Assembly: GCA_016199985.1 (NCBI GenBank)
Contig: JACQFQ010000005.1
Location: forward strand, 124,001-188,000
Origin: Verrucomicrobiota bacterium
GTDB lineage: Bacteria; Verrucomicrobiota; Verrucomicrobiia; Limisphaerales; UBA11320
Length of the DNA stretch: 64,000 nucleotides
Reading direction: 5' to 3'
Position 1 is the stretch's first letter. Each line of letters begins with the position of its first letter. The notes beneath the pieces are model-generated. The model saw only the letters and a program-made list of their open reading frames with translations, ran no database searches and was not told the origin of the DNA. Made by a program: the position numbers and the translations under genes. This document shows positions 59,901 through 64,000 of this stretch, piece after piece.

Positions 59901-62900
59901 GGCGGAGCAACCGCTGGTCACGGACTACTTCGACAACCTGTTCGTTGTGGCATCGAATCGAACCACCTCCGCTCCGTTGCCAGCCGGAGTGGTTCAGGTG
60001 CGACGTTCGATTATCGGCCTTCCGTCCATCACCCGCAGCAACTCGGTTCACACGGTCGTGCCGCAAGCCGATGTGCTTGAGAGCTCCGTCATCCTGCCTG
60101 CCTCTTCGGTGACCGATCCTCAGACCTTCCTCGTCCGCCTCTATCAGGAGGTCGATGCCGGGGGCAGCACCGCGATCTACGAGAACAGCTTCGGCGGGGG
60201 TACCGTCGTGCGTCCCCAAAGCCGCATCACTCTCAGCGCAACCCAGCCGCCCTTGGCTGGAGGGCTCTCCACCCTGAGCGTCATCGTGTTCAATCCTGGC
60301 TTTGCCGACATCGACCTCTTGGTCAATCGCAACAACGGGGTGGATCCCGGCGACCTGAATGTTTCGGTCCGCAATCCTCTCGGCGCCGAAGTCACTCATC
60401 TGGTCTACAAAGGCACACCTCCCGGCGCCAGCTTCACGGCGGATGGACGCGGGTATCTGCGAATCCCTGCAGGCGGATCCCGGAACATCATCGTCGATGG
60501 GATCCTCGTGCCCGAGGCTTTGTCGACGAATACCGCCACCTTCGTTGCGACCTGCGACAAGATTTACTATCACCTGGCTCGTCCCGAGGAGGATGTGTCC
60601 GGGCCCATCTCGGGTTCGATGGTGTCCGATCTTTCCGTTACTCCGTATTACGGCATCGCGAAGACCGATCGGCTCCTGTACGCCGATGACCGCCCCATTT
60701 TGATCAGCGGCCAGGCGATCGACCGGCTCAGCGGCAATCCGAAGCCCAACGCACTCCTTCGCATCGGTTTCGCAATCAGCGGCGCCAAGTTCTGGCAGAA
60801 CGTCACGAGCGATATTTCGGGTGGCTTTACCTACCTCTACTCCCCGCCGCAAGGCATGAGTGGAACGCTCCATATTTGGGCAGCGCATCCGGACGTGGTC
60901 GACACGCTCAATCAGGTTGAGGTGAAGCTCTATCGCTGTTACCTGAGCCCGGCGAATGTCGACATCCGCATGTCCAAGAACGGCACGCAACGCTTTTTCC
61001 TCACGCTCATCAACACCGGTGACGAGCTGCTCACCGGGTTCAGTCTCACGGCCCAGACATTTGCCTTTGATGGTCCGGGCAAGACACTGACCACGAAGAT
61101 CAAGGCCCGGTCCTTGATGGAAACCAACTTCATCCTACAGCCCCGCTCGACCGAGAAGATCAACTTTGAGCTCGAAGCGGAGTTGGATGCGCCAGATCTC
61201 GCCGGGATTGATTTCTCACTGCGATCCAGCGAGGGAGCGTCGGCGAAATTCCATGCGAATCTGACGCTTCTCGAGGCCGATCCGCTGCTCGTGGTGATTG
61301 AGCCCTCCGTGGGGTATGTGGAGGCGAGCGTCAATCGCGGCGAGCTTCGGAGCAAGTCGATCACGATCCTGAACCGCGGTCTGCGTCCGTTGGAGGGAGT
61401 CGCCATGCAGATGCCGACCAATGTTGCGTGGATGTCCGTGAACCTCCCTGCCGATGCCCGCGGCGTGATCTCATTGCCCGACCTTCCCATCGGCTCGAGC
61501 AACAGCTTCACGATCGTCTTCGCGCCGCCTGCATCCACCGCTCTGGATTCATTCCAGGACAAGTTGATCATCCGTGGAACCAACTCGCCCGCGGTCTTTG
61601 AAGTGGGACTCTATGCGCTCGTCACCTCCGAAGCCAAGGGCAGTGTGAAGTTCTACGTGGATGACATTCTCGTCGAGGCGGTGCCGAACGCGACCGTTCG
61701 GATCCGCAATACTTTGCTGGGTCAGGATTTCACGGTGAAGACCGATGCCAACGGGTTCGTGACGGTGAATGACTTGCAGGAAGGTCCTTGGGCCTGGCAG
61801 GTCACCGCGTCCGGACACTCGGCCCAGGTCGGTGTCATCGATGTGATTCCGGATCAAACCGTGCTGGTGGAAACACGATTGTCCCGGGCATTGGTCACGG
61901 TGAATTTCTCCGTGGTGCCGGTCCCCTACACCGACCGATACGAAATCGTCATCGAGCAAACATTCGAAACCCATGTGCCCGCGCCGGTCCTCGTGCTGAC
62001 ACCGCCGCACATGGACTTCAAGAACGTCGGATATGGGTACGAGGTGACCTATATTGTGACCGCCAAGAATTATGGACTCATCCAACTGACGGATGTGACC
62101 ATCCGCGGCATGAGTGATGGGCATGGGGGCGTGCTGTCACCGCTGATCAGTTATATTCCGATCCTGCGGGCCCAGGAATCGGTGGAGATTCCGATGCGGT
62201 TCACATTCCTCGCTCCGACGGCTAAATCCGGATCCGGCAGCGGAGGCAAAGTGGCGAGAAACTACACGGACCGGAGAAAGAATCTGACTCGCGACATCGA
62301 TGCGGATGGCAACATCACGGGCGGAGTTCAGTTCCCACCCTCGTTCGGAGACAACGCGACGCCTGCCCAAGGGTTCGCGGATTGTGCGACGGGCGGGTTG
62401 GGTGGCCTGGCCGATTTCTTCGGTGGTTTGATGGCGATCGCAAATGGATGCGCGACCTGCGCTGATCTTCGAACAGCATTGCAAGTGGCGGCGACTGTCG
62501 CCGTGACTTACGCATTGCTCTGCTCACCGACATTCAGTCCCTTCCCGGTCTCCCCATTGCCCTGTCCGTCTGGGAACTGGGTGGTTTCATTCTTCATCAA
62601 CCTCGCGAGCTGTATCTGCCAGGCGCTCGGATGCTTTGGTTCTGGAGGCAACGGCGGTGGCAATAGTAATGGCGGGAGTGGCAACAACTCACCCCAGGGA
62701 TTCGCGCAGTTCAGTCCGAGTGGTCCAGGTTGCTTTGTGAAAGGCACCCTGGTTCATATGTTCGATGGGTCCACGAAGACCATCGAGGATGTGAAGCCTG
62801 GCGACCATGTGAAGACGGGTATCAGCGCCCAGGAGTTCGCCCTGGTTCGCGAAGTTCAGTCCCGACAGATCCCCGATCTGCTCGTCCTGGACTGCGGTCA

Positions 62901-63213
62901 ACGATCCCTCGAGACCAGCCCTGAACACCAGCTCTGGGTGGATGGCAAAGGCTGGACCACAGCGAGTCATTTGAAAGCGGGCGACTGGCTCTCTGATCTG
63001 GACGGCAAGCGCGTCCGCATTGCTGACATCCGATCCCTGCATCGGGAGACCACCGTTTACACCTTCGTGAACTCCGGCGATCACACCTTCTATGCCAATG
63101 GAATCCTGGTGCATGACAGCTGTGGGACTCCGGCAATTCTTTCGCCCTATGCCCGCCCTCTGCTGCCGACCATGCCTAGCGAGGGAACGCGGACAAAGGA
63201 GGTGGTCCGATGA
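41965..63213 (+). CDS. 7082-residue secreted modular giant ending in a Hint domain
   Basis: One uninterrupted frame of 21 kb. A signal peptide (LVLRVLPAYLIVTLATAVSA) precedes, by rough residue number, a LamG lectin domain (38-262) and a second lectin-like domain (267-434). Next come PPC domains (566-808). A module then recurs: an Ig-like unit (FSEDM...VDGPxQPG), an FG-GAP propeller (969-1292, 2069-2396, 3019-3346), PPC pairs, and LamG (1526-1732, 2627-2826) or C-type lectin (1806-1926, 3632-3747; LWIGLTD, WNPGEPNNS). Two CARDB domains (4111-4355), three InlB-like repeats (4359-4590), FN3 domains and a beta-helix-like stretch (4916-5122) follow. More Ig/FN3 domains lead to a carboxypeptidase-regulatory-like domain, a Cys-rich hydrophobic segment (about 6808-6895) and a Hint domain (6923-7051). 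It is presumably a cell-surface adhesin or matrix protein. Ligand and the fate of the Hint segment are unknown. Confidence 0.9.
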   Translation: MSSRPHCWLLSLAPLVLRVLPAYLIVTLATAVSAAQCINPPNGLVALYGGNGTMVDPIGGNHGFSGGAVTFSNAVVGQGFVFQDDPSSYLRLPASTSWMPAGNQFSIECWILPDFTVTGDKLDTIFSKRDGCSTLSYHFGVFKGHQGAAKIGLLYFGVGAFGLESTNRIPADGKFHHLAAVCDGSQTVDNVRLYIDGKVVGSGSASISIPNTTSSPVIGQHGGCNYFSSAVMDEISFYNRSLTGAEVQGVYAAGAAGKCAPAVAGVSAPYFNNFETGVESAWSMGTIETSEPERFTQFLGRFGSGGPMLTVTGLTVGVSYTLGFDLYVIDSWDGGSALTGDDFAVWADSASVFRESFSNYNGNPPGGAQSFPRSPDEGRANFGFNASLVDAIYRSIEINFTASNAISVIRFQGANLQAVDDESWGLDNVRVRTTASATTTIITSSSLPSSGSPQSVSLSHFTASSSKPLQPSSATNAANWSLRSAGPNGLLGDADDVAITLGVALPPAFFTGRSFSFTILNNAPLQPGRYRFSSGVGLLDTNGAAVAAYSQDFVLAHPTAGRLEAPGSDSTATASDLGLTETPSGSGFRTSLGIGAFAAAGDVDYWRFDAESGDVVTLRLETQGVGSNPQMQLQNVSGNTLIGASGGADGVVGIERYRFTGPGTYFVRVWSDQRPAPYRLRVDLARGLQLESEPNDSIAQAVSLNFIFNSGLAQARVAGSMLGDDDYFSLLNFSVGNSVSVSARYPDGSTLPPQGLVMTLLAGSAPVFSQSGNTLNFTLSANTNYFLKVSSTNTDLRGQYVLDIVVSDSVPPQITGGTLPSQGGLTGAILNRFTLNFSEDMSASTVTNPALYELRGAGPDGTFNTADDSLYPLLPDPYTTGLSEGYSIVDGPAQPGLLRLRITTALADRIGNGLAAPYELSFTVTNPPGYLMETRGNQTMGTATPFIGVGSGSPSGVLGWAYDIGGPSNPQELITADMNSDGKPDLIVPYRSGSVSVFTNDGSGQMLLMTNFANLSDTPTVAVGRFNNDNLPDIAVSRYGSGAITLLLGIPGGWAVGPTISGVPGPYQLVAADFNNDGYSDLAVPNFGGGNLVVLLANGDGTFKAPVTYAVTGNVYQVVAGKLNNDANVDLVATSTSGQIAVLLGKGDGTFQAPVYYPSGGNTRSVAVGDLSGDSILDVVTYSENAFAVNVLIGNGDGTFKPLVDYVSGVRGAYDLRLGDFNGDGLLDVVVPGNGSESFSVLLNNGGGALGEPSVYPLSAGPIGAAVADFNLDGRLDVMISRYNSSLISLYVGVPSVNPPQDPPGSGIRSAFVRGALASGADSDFYQFSGIAGEQVVLAIETPGAPGSSGLRVDLYRSDSVLIQGFYSNANGWGQSAPITLPTSGNYFVRVTESYAYRGEYRLRLTRASAGIGFETEDNNAISTANYPSFVSANNQLNASVAGYLSYGDAAGDYFDLGLLEPGTSVNLGLLRPSSSGSRGILTVHNSTGLAQASSVSGATNLQFTVPNGGAGNYYARVTADPLPPAQVFGGQPGSALLFNGADQFVKVADSPSLRPVNLTLEAWANFTALDGSRVVVGKGLGSQDNDSYALWYESGQLRGVIGNGPSLGFPWAPELGRWYHLAYVFDDAANTQTLFVDGQQAATGAVNVSISYDAGPLHIGADSAYLTANYFFAGKLDEVRVWSVARAASEIAATRSSRLVGNEAGLAGCWRFDEGAGSTASDATANGNTGTLFGFPVWSPSGVASPAPDPISAQYLLTLQLQKAQPLQLTSISLPGEGSGVSNIWQTFTVGFNTELDPRINLLGRSIFTRGGSHYLMTDAPMKWKDAEAFAISLGGHLAKVSSADLNVYLQRTFSSIASGDLWIGLTDQLNEGTFSWVSGGGPAFTNWRNGQPDNSSGADYAVLGVSDGGWYDDLGGALRRGLVEAPALPDGDGDGFANALDPYPTDKLNAFDLRSSGTDGQFDTADDVVYRLTFSPYSRGTNLSFTVVDGPLQNGSYRFTATTSVRDRFGNGLAANFVRKFFIVPLGGYVLEGRTNNSIAQATAMNGGLANGPMNGTLRETLRVSKGHATHHLVATNLNGDAYLDLIANNFSDDSITIQLGQADGSFLLSTNLPVGNGPVGFSLSDLNKDGKLDLSVNLYNAGRLAIFLGDGTGRFTAFTNYPTLSNPYYQTVTDLNGDGKLDILVANSSSGKVSVFYGLGDGTFQPRVDLTADSGTIDIAVADLVGDGKADDLVVLNRNAQNFMALIANGDGTYKAPVSYAATTTAGALALYDFDADGRPDVVVISGSTLCYFAGNGDGTFAARKTFEVGTSDPYQLALADMDSNGTMDVVIASYTGNAVVTVMNLGKGQFGGGLIFPVSANPIAVALGDFNRDGRIDVATANYNSDDIAILSSLPSQPFSLDATTLLQGGAVRGILVDASDVDYWSFSANANDKMTIAVESADAHYLSRLHYSLIKPDGRAFDDFYPEAYGRGDYSAVLTASGNYTIRVEPYDAYVGEYRLRVTLAPNSYQYETENNNTAATADALSFTFTGGRQTADVFGYFGSGDSADFFRLGNLSGGTEIALKPARPATGTVLAIPAVFNPAGALVASGSPGQTDFTYVIPAGQGGAYSARLTPAFATLPSGATTALWFDGATASVNVGAWSPGNKFAVQAWTMPTGPNPGRRTIAGAMGGCQDWGVVLLDGRPGVSYRPLGGGCSSTITAPGLAEPGKWMHIAGVSDGTNVFLYVNGVLAASAPAAPDWAPYGGGVLIGAEICCGNYYNGLISGVSIWNRPLTSQEVTAFAGTNPTGNEAGLVGYWPLDEGTGLTVKDLGSLHRTGTLVNGVTWAALAAGSRSGAGILAEYRLGISLRDVVPPSITGTTLPAAGSSTNTLIDRFDVSFSEDMAPATVTAAGSYELRNAGPDLVFDTADDSTYTVLNVPAYTTGLVASYLIPDGPLQPGRYRFTARTTLADTSGNALSSSFVQIFTLTTLAGFAQETRSNDTIATAVRLGQPAGGILGPFRPGAGLGVGGNPEYALLQDLNNDSKLDLLVINYGANSNAVYLGNGDGTFVLKTNWQGSGKGGLQPVLADFNGDTFLDLAVGNYGSASVSIYLGNGTGGFNTKTNYDTGVNPVGVVAGDFNKDGRMDLALANYGSSTLSVLLGKGDGTFQPAVTYPVGGRPYQLVAGDFNNDGRLDLVCPNSDTDNLALFIGKADGTFFAPTTIPAGDAPYSARAADLDGDGNLDLVSGSSDGTLYILRGNGNGTFQPPLKLATGLSPQYDIAVGDFDKNGRLDIAVTGYNQDRVAILLQSSTMVFEPSQSFPVGNSPIGVAVGDINGDGRPDLVIASYTDSQLTFLLGRETESLPPDGPTQVIATARGLLFNNSDQDFWSFPAKAGDSVQVALENVGDPGATGRCIDLYAPNGSVLENWCTDYYGRGGFSRSLPNSGIYYLRVRNNYNSIVEYRLRVSVVSAPVQVDSEYNSAYQSAQGLVWSAAAGQRSATVFGALHRDDPAGDFYKLGNLAAGVLIQLTANDPPHSTLTHQWALFKGGALVTNSAPAATSFAYSVPVGAADDYAVRVQAVAGTDGLMATYLLTLQLFDGEGPQVVSTSLPAPGTTTFDLLDRFSVSFSEDLNPEVTRLARRPSLYGGHAYLRTSVASSWRVAAAEAKAMGGNLVTINDASENQWLLDQFGGGLWIGLTDEAQEGAFAWQDGAPLSYVNWNPGEPNNSGQEDYAVLMNGGQWNDESLAASHFGIIEFSGVDSDGDGMPDTADAYPSDPLNVFDLRAAGADDLFDTPDDVIYQLQASDYASGTSMSFFVLNGPLQEGRVRFRVTPSIRDVFGNLAASTYDQIFRLGGVTPFQTETQSDDLPATAVALALQEGPANFSTAAGRGKLSSNADLDYWSLNAKAGDLLTLSVDIPGNPGASRLRYQVLNPDGSVAFNQVSDYYGPGYWGPIPLAATGTYRLLVSAYDGYLGEYRFRVSLASPPLLVEVEPNETITTATPLAFQQDANARFASVLGTQGLIVDLDYFDLGILTNGSSVFLNVRLPQSSSFVPVVALYNAGGQYQEEVQGGRSGDGIAEVRILTTGKYFALVRGGAGSPSTLNAQYQLDVQVVPTGTVSFPNLQVTGTTFPGGAPLSGQDISFGFTVANVGQLATPVGSWVDRAVLSQNSVLGDADDIPLGFFNHLGALNAAQGYAVNGSATLPEGVSGDFYLIAQTDAGNVVNEFIFETDNVTVSAGTFHVTRAPYPDLKVEDLQWSGPTGKGDYTLRWRTANRGDGSAKKGFRDRLIVRNLNTGQVLATSDIPVSPGFAAGALLQRETVVTTTNAGTYLVQVATDALDEVFEFDATSHSSAENNTATTQFIIAQYFDIAVVALPAEGGSVTGGGSFVSGNPATVTAKPNTNDRPYFFVNWTEAGVFQSAATDYTFSVSRPRSLVANFSLPAYSVLASNNPVVAGSVDGQGTYFHGATAVLTANPNPGYRFINWTEQGQVVGLFLKLTNSVTTNHFIVANYAEANPKHVVTTATSPENLATVSGSGTFSNGQSTTVAAPSLITNSPTLFSFREFRLNGAPNGLSPSFSKTFSTLDPSNIQYVAYYDSNSLLPVVVKAVGGFTNIAVGGFSTVTNPVPATTQYFITLQFDRSMNPGVTPLVLITNAGASVQPVVTGAGYWLATIASNDTYRTPPITFSNGMDGLAIVKVSKATDVGALKMDPADVMAMRIDVTPPAQPQITLVSSNSSSATFSWDAYSPPADLGSFRVYRSLAPFTSLAGLPPLTTLGKNARSFFFGGLALDTPYYVAIVAVDDAGNAPLSTTSTLLTLPRSIPPPVALTVTASDLTTASLSWPGYSTASLLGFDGFKVFYQTSPFSSVQGLTAKQSLAAGERNLNVPGLDRHLTYYFAVVGFNSAGGLNVSVTSQKWSDPFAGKITSSLTLGSAQASVIDILQPMLVTSNSTLTIRAGTTVRFAPGAGIVVDQGTVIANGAALDPIILTSSNDAPGFEANPGDWSGIVLGTGSGNSTLRHMFIRYGAGLTLSNSSPTVEAVTATRNTPAGLRLLGNASLTTTAALIAFNDIGLQNLSSGSLSVTQSVVKNNGTNALAGAGSLIVATENWWGTPVAADIAATLRGSVDRNAFLLGEPLLTPAIGLLNNVTQVGSRDISIRLACRTADAMRVSENSAFLAVFYQAFSSPVPFQLSEGGGAKTIYAQFRSVTGQTSAPVALNLTYITAGPTLATVSLTEGQNVTRPLTITASASAPLGMSGIDLLVDDELVTTQAGGSFSYRYDVRTQSSGVHRVKVAARDTSGNLATRELNITLNLAPPPAPVITTPAVDLNGNDRSITVKGTAEPLIPIRLIVNSTPAVTGAADANGNWSFDNVPLVEGNNAFVASAFDALGSAASEVRNVVSDTGPPTAPILDTLYYNLIEGLSLTWVFAPTGERPTFFRVYWHSNSFTTTGQAGQHSSFQTAMTFRPSGLQPGKYFFAVAGYDAAGNESALSNVMPFLYDPIPPSFIVSFDKVAPVGVGPLKITIVASEPLVSPPTLTLLPYNSTPVSLTVSNAALNTFEAVLNVTPAFPSGALGMIITGRDLSGNTFNGPPSGQPMQIDVQAPSGRVVTVPPGPVQTTNSPVVTVSLTLSEPAKPGTTPTMNFAPPVGPLTPVVLAGSGSNWVGTFTATPSMGSGFGNFTLTARDALDNLGQVISSGQSLELYNTPLPKPPGQPVNFQVASLSEGRVRLSWNSVSNAELYRLYSQPGTNILLVPTTLVADNILSNSWVDLPPADGYFLYVVSAVRRGAEGTNSITRAVLSDRTPPSAPIQVAVQLLSSGVQVAWKPGTGEAPYSYKVYRNGQLIRNLGGAEPNAVNDSPPRGVMSYTVAAVDNLGNEALSAPAVIELFVGAVQNFTAMIRAGQAPVLSWNSSDNTAVGYNVYRNGVKQNGAPVTALQFTDSLGIPSGSRVQYVVRSVNSTNAESAPRTVDVNDVTLDLFQNLANTAEQPLVTDYFDNLFVVASNRTTSAPLPAGVVQVRRSIIGLPSITRSNSVHTVVPQADVLESSVILPASSVTDPQTFLVRLYQEVDAGGSTAIYENSFGGGTVVRPQSRITLSATQPPLAGGLSTLSVIVFNPGFADIDLLVNRNNGVDPGDLNVSVRNPLGAEVTHLVYKGTPPGASFTADGRGYLRIPAGGSRNIIVDGILVPEALSTNTATFVATCDKIYYHLARPEEDVSGPISGSMVSDLSVTPYYGIAKTDRLLYADDRPILISGQAIDRLSGNPKPNALLRIGFAISGAKFWQNVTSDISGGFTYLYSPPQGMSGTLHIWAAHPDVVDTLNQVEVKLYRCYLSPANVDIRMSKNGTQRFFLTLINTGDELLTGFSLTAQTFAFDGPGKTLTTKIKARSLMETNFILQPRSTEKINFELEAELDAPDLAGIDFSLRSSEGASAKFHANLTLLEADPLLVVIEPSVGYVEASVNRGELRSKSITILNRGLRPLEGVAMQMPTNVAWMSVNLPADARGVISLPDLPIGSSNSFTIVFAPPASTALDSFQDKLIIRGTNSPAVFEVGLYALVTSEAKGSVKFYVDDILVEAVPNATVRIRNTLLGQDFTVKTDANGFVTVNDLQEGPWAWQVTASGHSAQVGVIDVIPDQTVLVETRLSRALVTVNFSVVPVPYTDRYEIVIEQTFETHVPAPVLVLTPPHMDFKNVGYGYEVTYIVTAKNYGLIQLTDVTIRGMSDGHGGVLSPLISYIPILRAQESVEIPMRFTFLAPTAKSGSGSGGKVARNYTDRRKNLTRDIDADGNITGGVQFPPSFGDNATPAQGFADCATGGLGGLADFFGGLMAIANGCATCADLRTALQVAATVAVTYALLCSPTFSPFPVSPLPCPSGNWVVSFFINLASCICQALGCFGSGGNGGGNSNGGSGNNSPQGFAQFSPSGPGCFVKGTLVHMFDGSTKTIEDVKPGDHVKTGISAQEFALVREVQSRQIPDLLVLDCGQRSLETSPEHQLWVDGKGWTTASHLKAGDWLSDLDGKRVRIADIRSLHRETTVYTFVNSGDHTFYANGILVHDSCGTPAILSPYARPLLPTMPSEGTRTKEVVR

Positions 63214-64000
63214 ACTCTCAAACTCAACACGAGACCGAATCCGCAGTGAATACTTCGTATCTGAACCGTCTGGGCCGTGCGTCGCTGAAGATCCTGGCCA
63301 TCGTCGCTCTCCTCGGCGCCCTTCCATTGCTGCACGGCCAGCAACAGTTCCAGGGCGTTTGCTCGCGGGTCAAGATCCAGATCGAGCAGGAGCTCACCCT
63401 CGAGCGCATTGGCTTTGAAGCAACGCTTGAAGTCACCGACAACGACGGTTCAGATCCGATCACAGACTTCTTCGCCGAGCTCACGTTCGAGAATCCAGTC
63501 GGGACGAATGGATTGCCCGTGGATGCTTCATCGTTGTTCTTTGTTCGTGCTCCGACCTTCGAGAACATCAGTACCATCGATGGATCGGGGGTGATCTCCC
63601 CCACGACCAAGGCCGTCGTGAAGTGGTTCATCATCCCCAAGATCTCTGCGGGCGGAAAAACTCCAACCGGGCAGCGCTATCGCGTGGGTTGTAAACTCGC
63701 CGGGAAGATCCGCGGGTCCACCATTCCTTCCGACGTTCTGTTTGCCATCCCTGACACGATCACGGTCCGGCCTGAGCCCCAGCTTGAGATCACCTATTTC
63801 CAGCCTCGGGATGTTCAGGGCGATGATCCGTTCACACCCGAGGTGGAGAGCCCCATTCCCTTTACCCTCGGCGTATTGGTCAAAAACGTCGGCTACGGGA
63901 CGGCGCGCAAGCTGAAGATCGATTCCAAACAGCCAAAGATTGTTGAGAACATCAACGGCCTCCTTCTCGTGGCCCAGCTCCTGGGCGCTCGCGTGATGGA
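63210..64000 (+). CDS. Exported protein coupled to the giant, 3'-truncated by window edge
   Basis: The ATG at 63210 overlaps the giant's TGA as ATGA, and AAAGGAGGTGG sits a few bases upstream, inside the last codons of the giant: an excellent Shine-Dalgarno. The frame is open to the end of the window (263 complete codons). A hydrophobic segment (LKILAIVALLGALPLLHG, about residues 27-44) ending before QQQFQG acts as signal peptide. The mature part is beta-rich: VKIQIEQELTLERIGFEATL, FFAELTFENPVG, and a CARDB-like stretch (PFTLGVLVKNVGYGTARKLKI). It is not otherwise recognised. The coupling implies that it is made in fixed ratio with the giant and is probably its extracellular partner. Confidence 0.82.
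   Translation, partial: MNSQTQHETESAVNTSYLNRLGRASLKILAIVALLGALPLLHGQQQFQGVCSRVKIQIEQELTLERIGFEATLEVTDNDGSDPITDFFAELTFENPVGTNGLPVDASSLFFVRAPTFENISTIDGSGVISPTTKAVVKWFIIPKISAGGKTPTGQRYRVGCKLAGKIRGSTIPSDVLFAIPDTITVRPEPQLEITYFQPRDVQGDDPFTPEVESPIPFTLGVLVKNVGYGTARKLKIDSKQPKIVENINGLLLVAQLLGARVM

Noticed and set aside
59518-60990. 490-residue minus-strand ORF inside the giant
   Set aside because: Shadow within the giant's 3' part; no start context or domain, while the plus frame is continuous.

Overview
The window looks like the chromosome of a Verrucomicrobiota bacterium (Limisphaerales/Pedosphaera-like). The pointers are a PVC-type membrane-bound dehydrogenase fused to a CxxCH cytochrome c domain, CotH/lamin-tail-domain giants, several FG-GAP/UnbV proteins, and the recurring C-terminal tail in which a short beta domain ends in a 'RxFRxxxL'-like sequence. 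Most of the DNA is visibly GC-rich, so many long antisense ORFs in the supplied track are shadows. No phage, IS element or CRISPR array was recognised.

Layout. 1-11 kb: a PQQ-type beta-propeller protein (cut by the left edge), a secreted protein of five tandem repeats of about 213 residues, and a convergent pair of FG-GAP/UnbV proteins whose stop codons overlap. 11-19 kb, minus strand: a flotillin-like SPFH protein, an M23 peptidase with an upstream exported protein resembling the SecD P1 head, a truncated gene remnant, the PVC cytochrome/dehydrogenase and a zinc-ribbon membrane protein. A 30-residue highly basic protein is divergent from the M23 operon. 19-21.7 kb, plus strand: a putative DNA- or RNA-associated hypothetical protein, IscX, RidA and RmuC. 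21.8-36 kb, minus strand: a 2577-residue CotH/LTD giant, a GH32 glycosidase and a GH2 glycosidase. 36-39 kb: a complete tRNA-Ala(GGC) unit with promoter and terminator, then translationally coupled hisD-hisC.

39.4-64 kb appears by eye lower in GC and is occupied by a kexin-like subtilase diverging from a single 21-kb gene. That gene encodes a 7082-residue secreted modular protein with LamG, C-type lectin, FG-GAP, PPC, CARDB, FN3 and beta-helix-like modules, ending in a Hint (intein/hedgehog-like) domain. It is coupled by an ATGA overlap and a strong Shine-Dalgarno to a second exported protein that runs off the window. I regard this subtilase / Hint-ended giant / coupled partner locus as the best candidate for an undescribed system.

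Taken together, the genes suggest a free-living polymer degrader with a large investment in secreted adhesive and propeller proteins, interspersed with core genes (his, tRNA, iscX, ridA, rmuC). All functional statements come from reading motifs. No database search was run.
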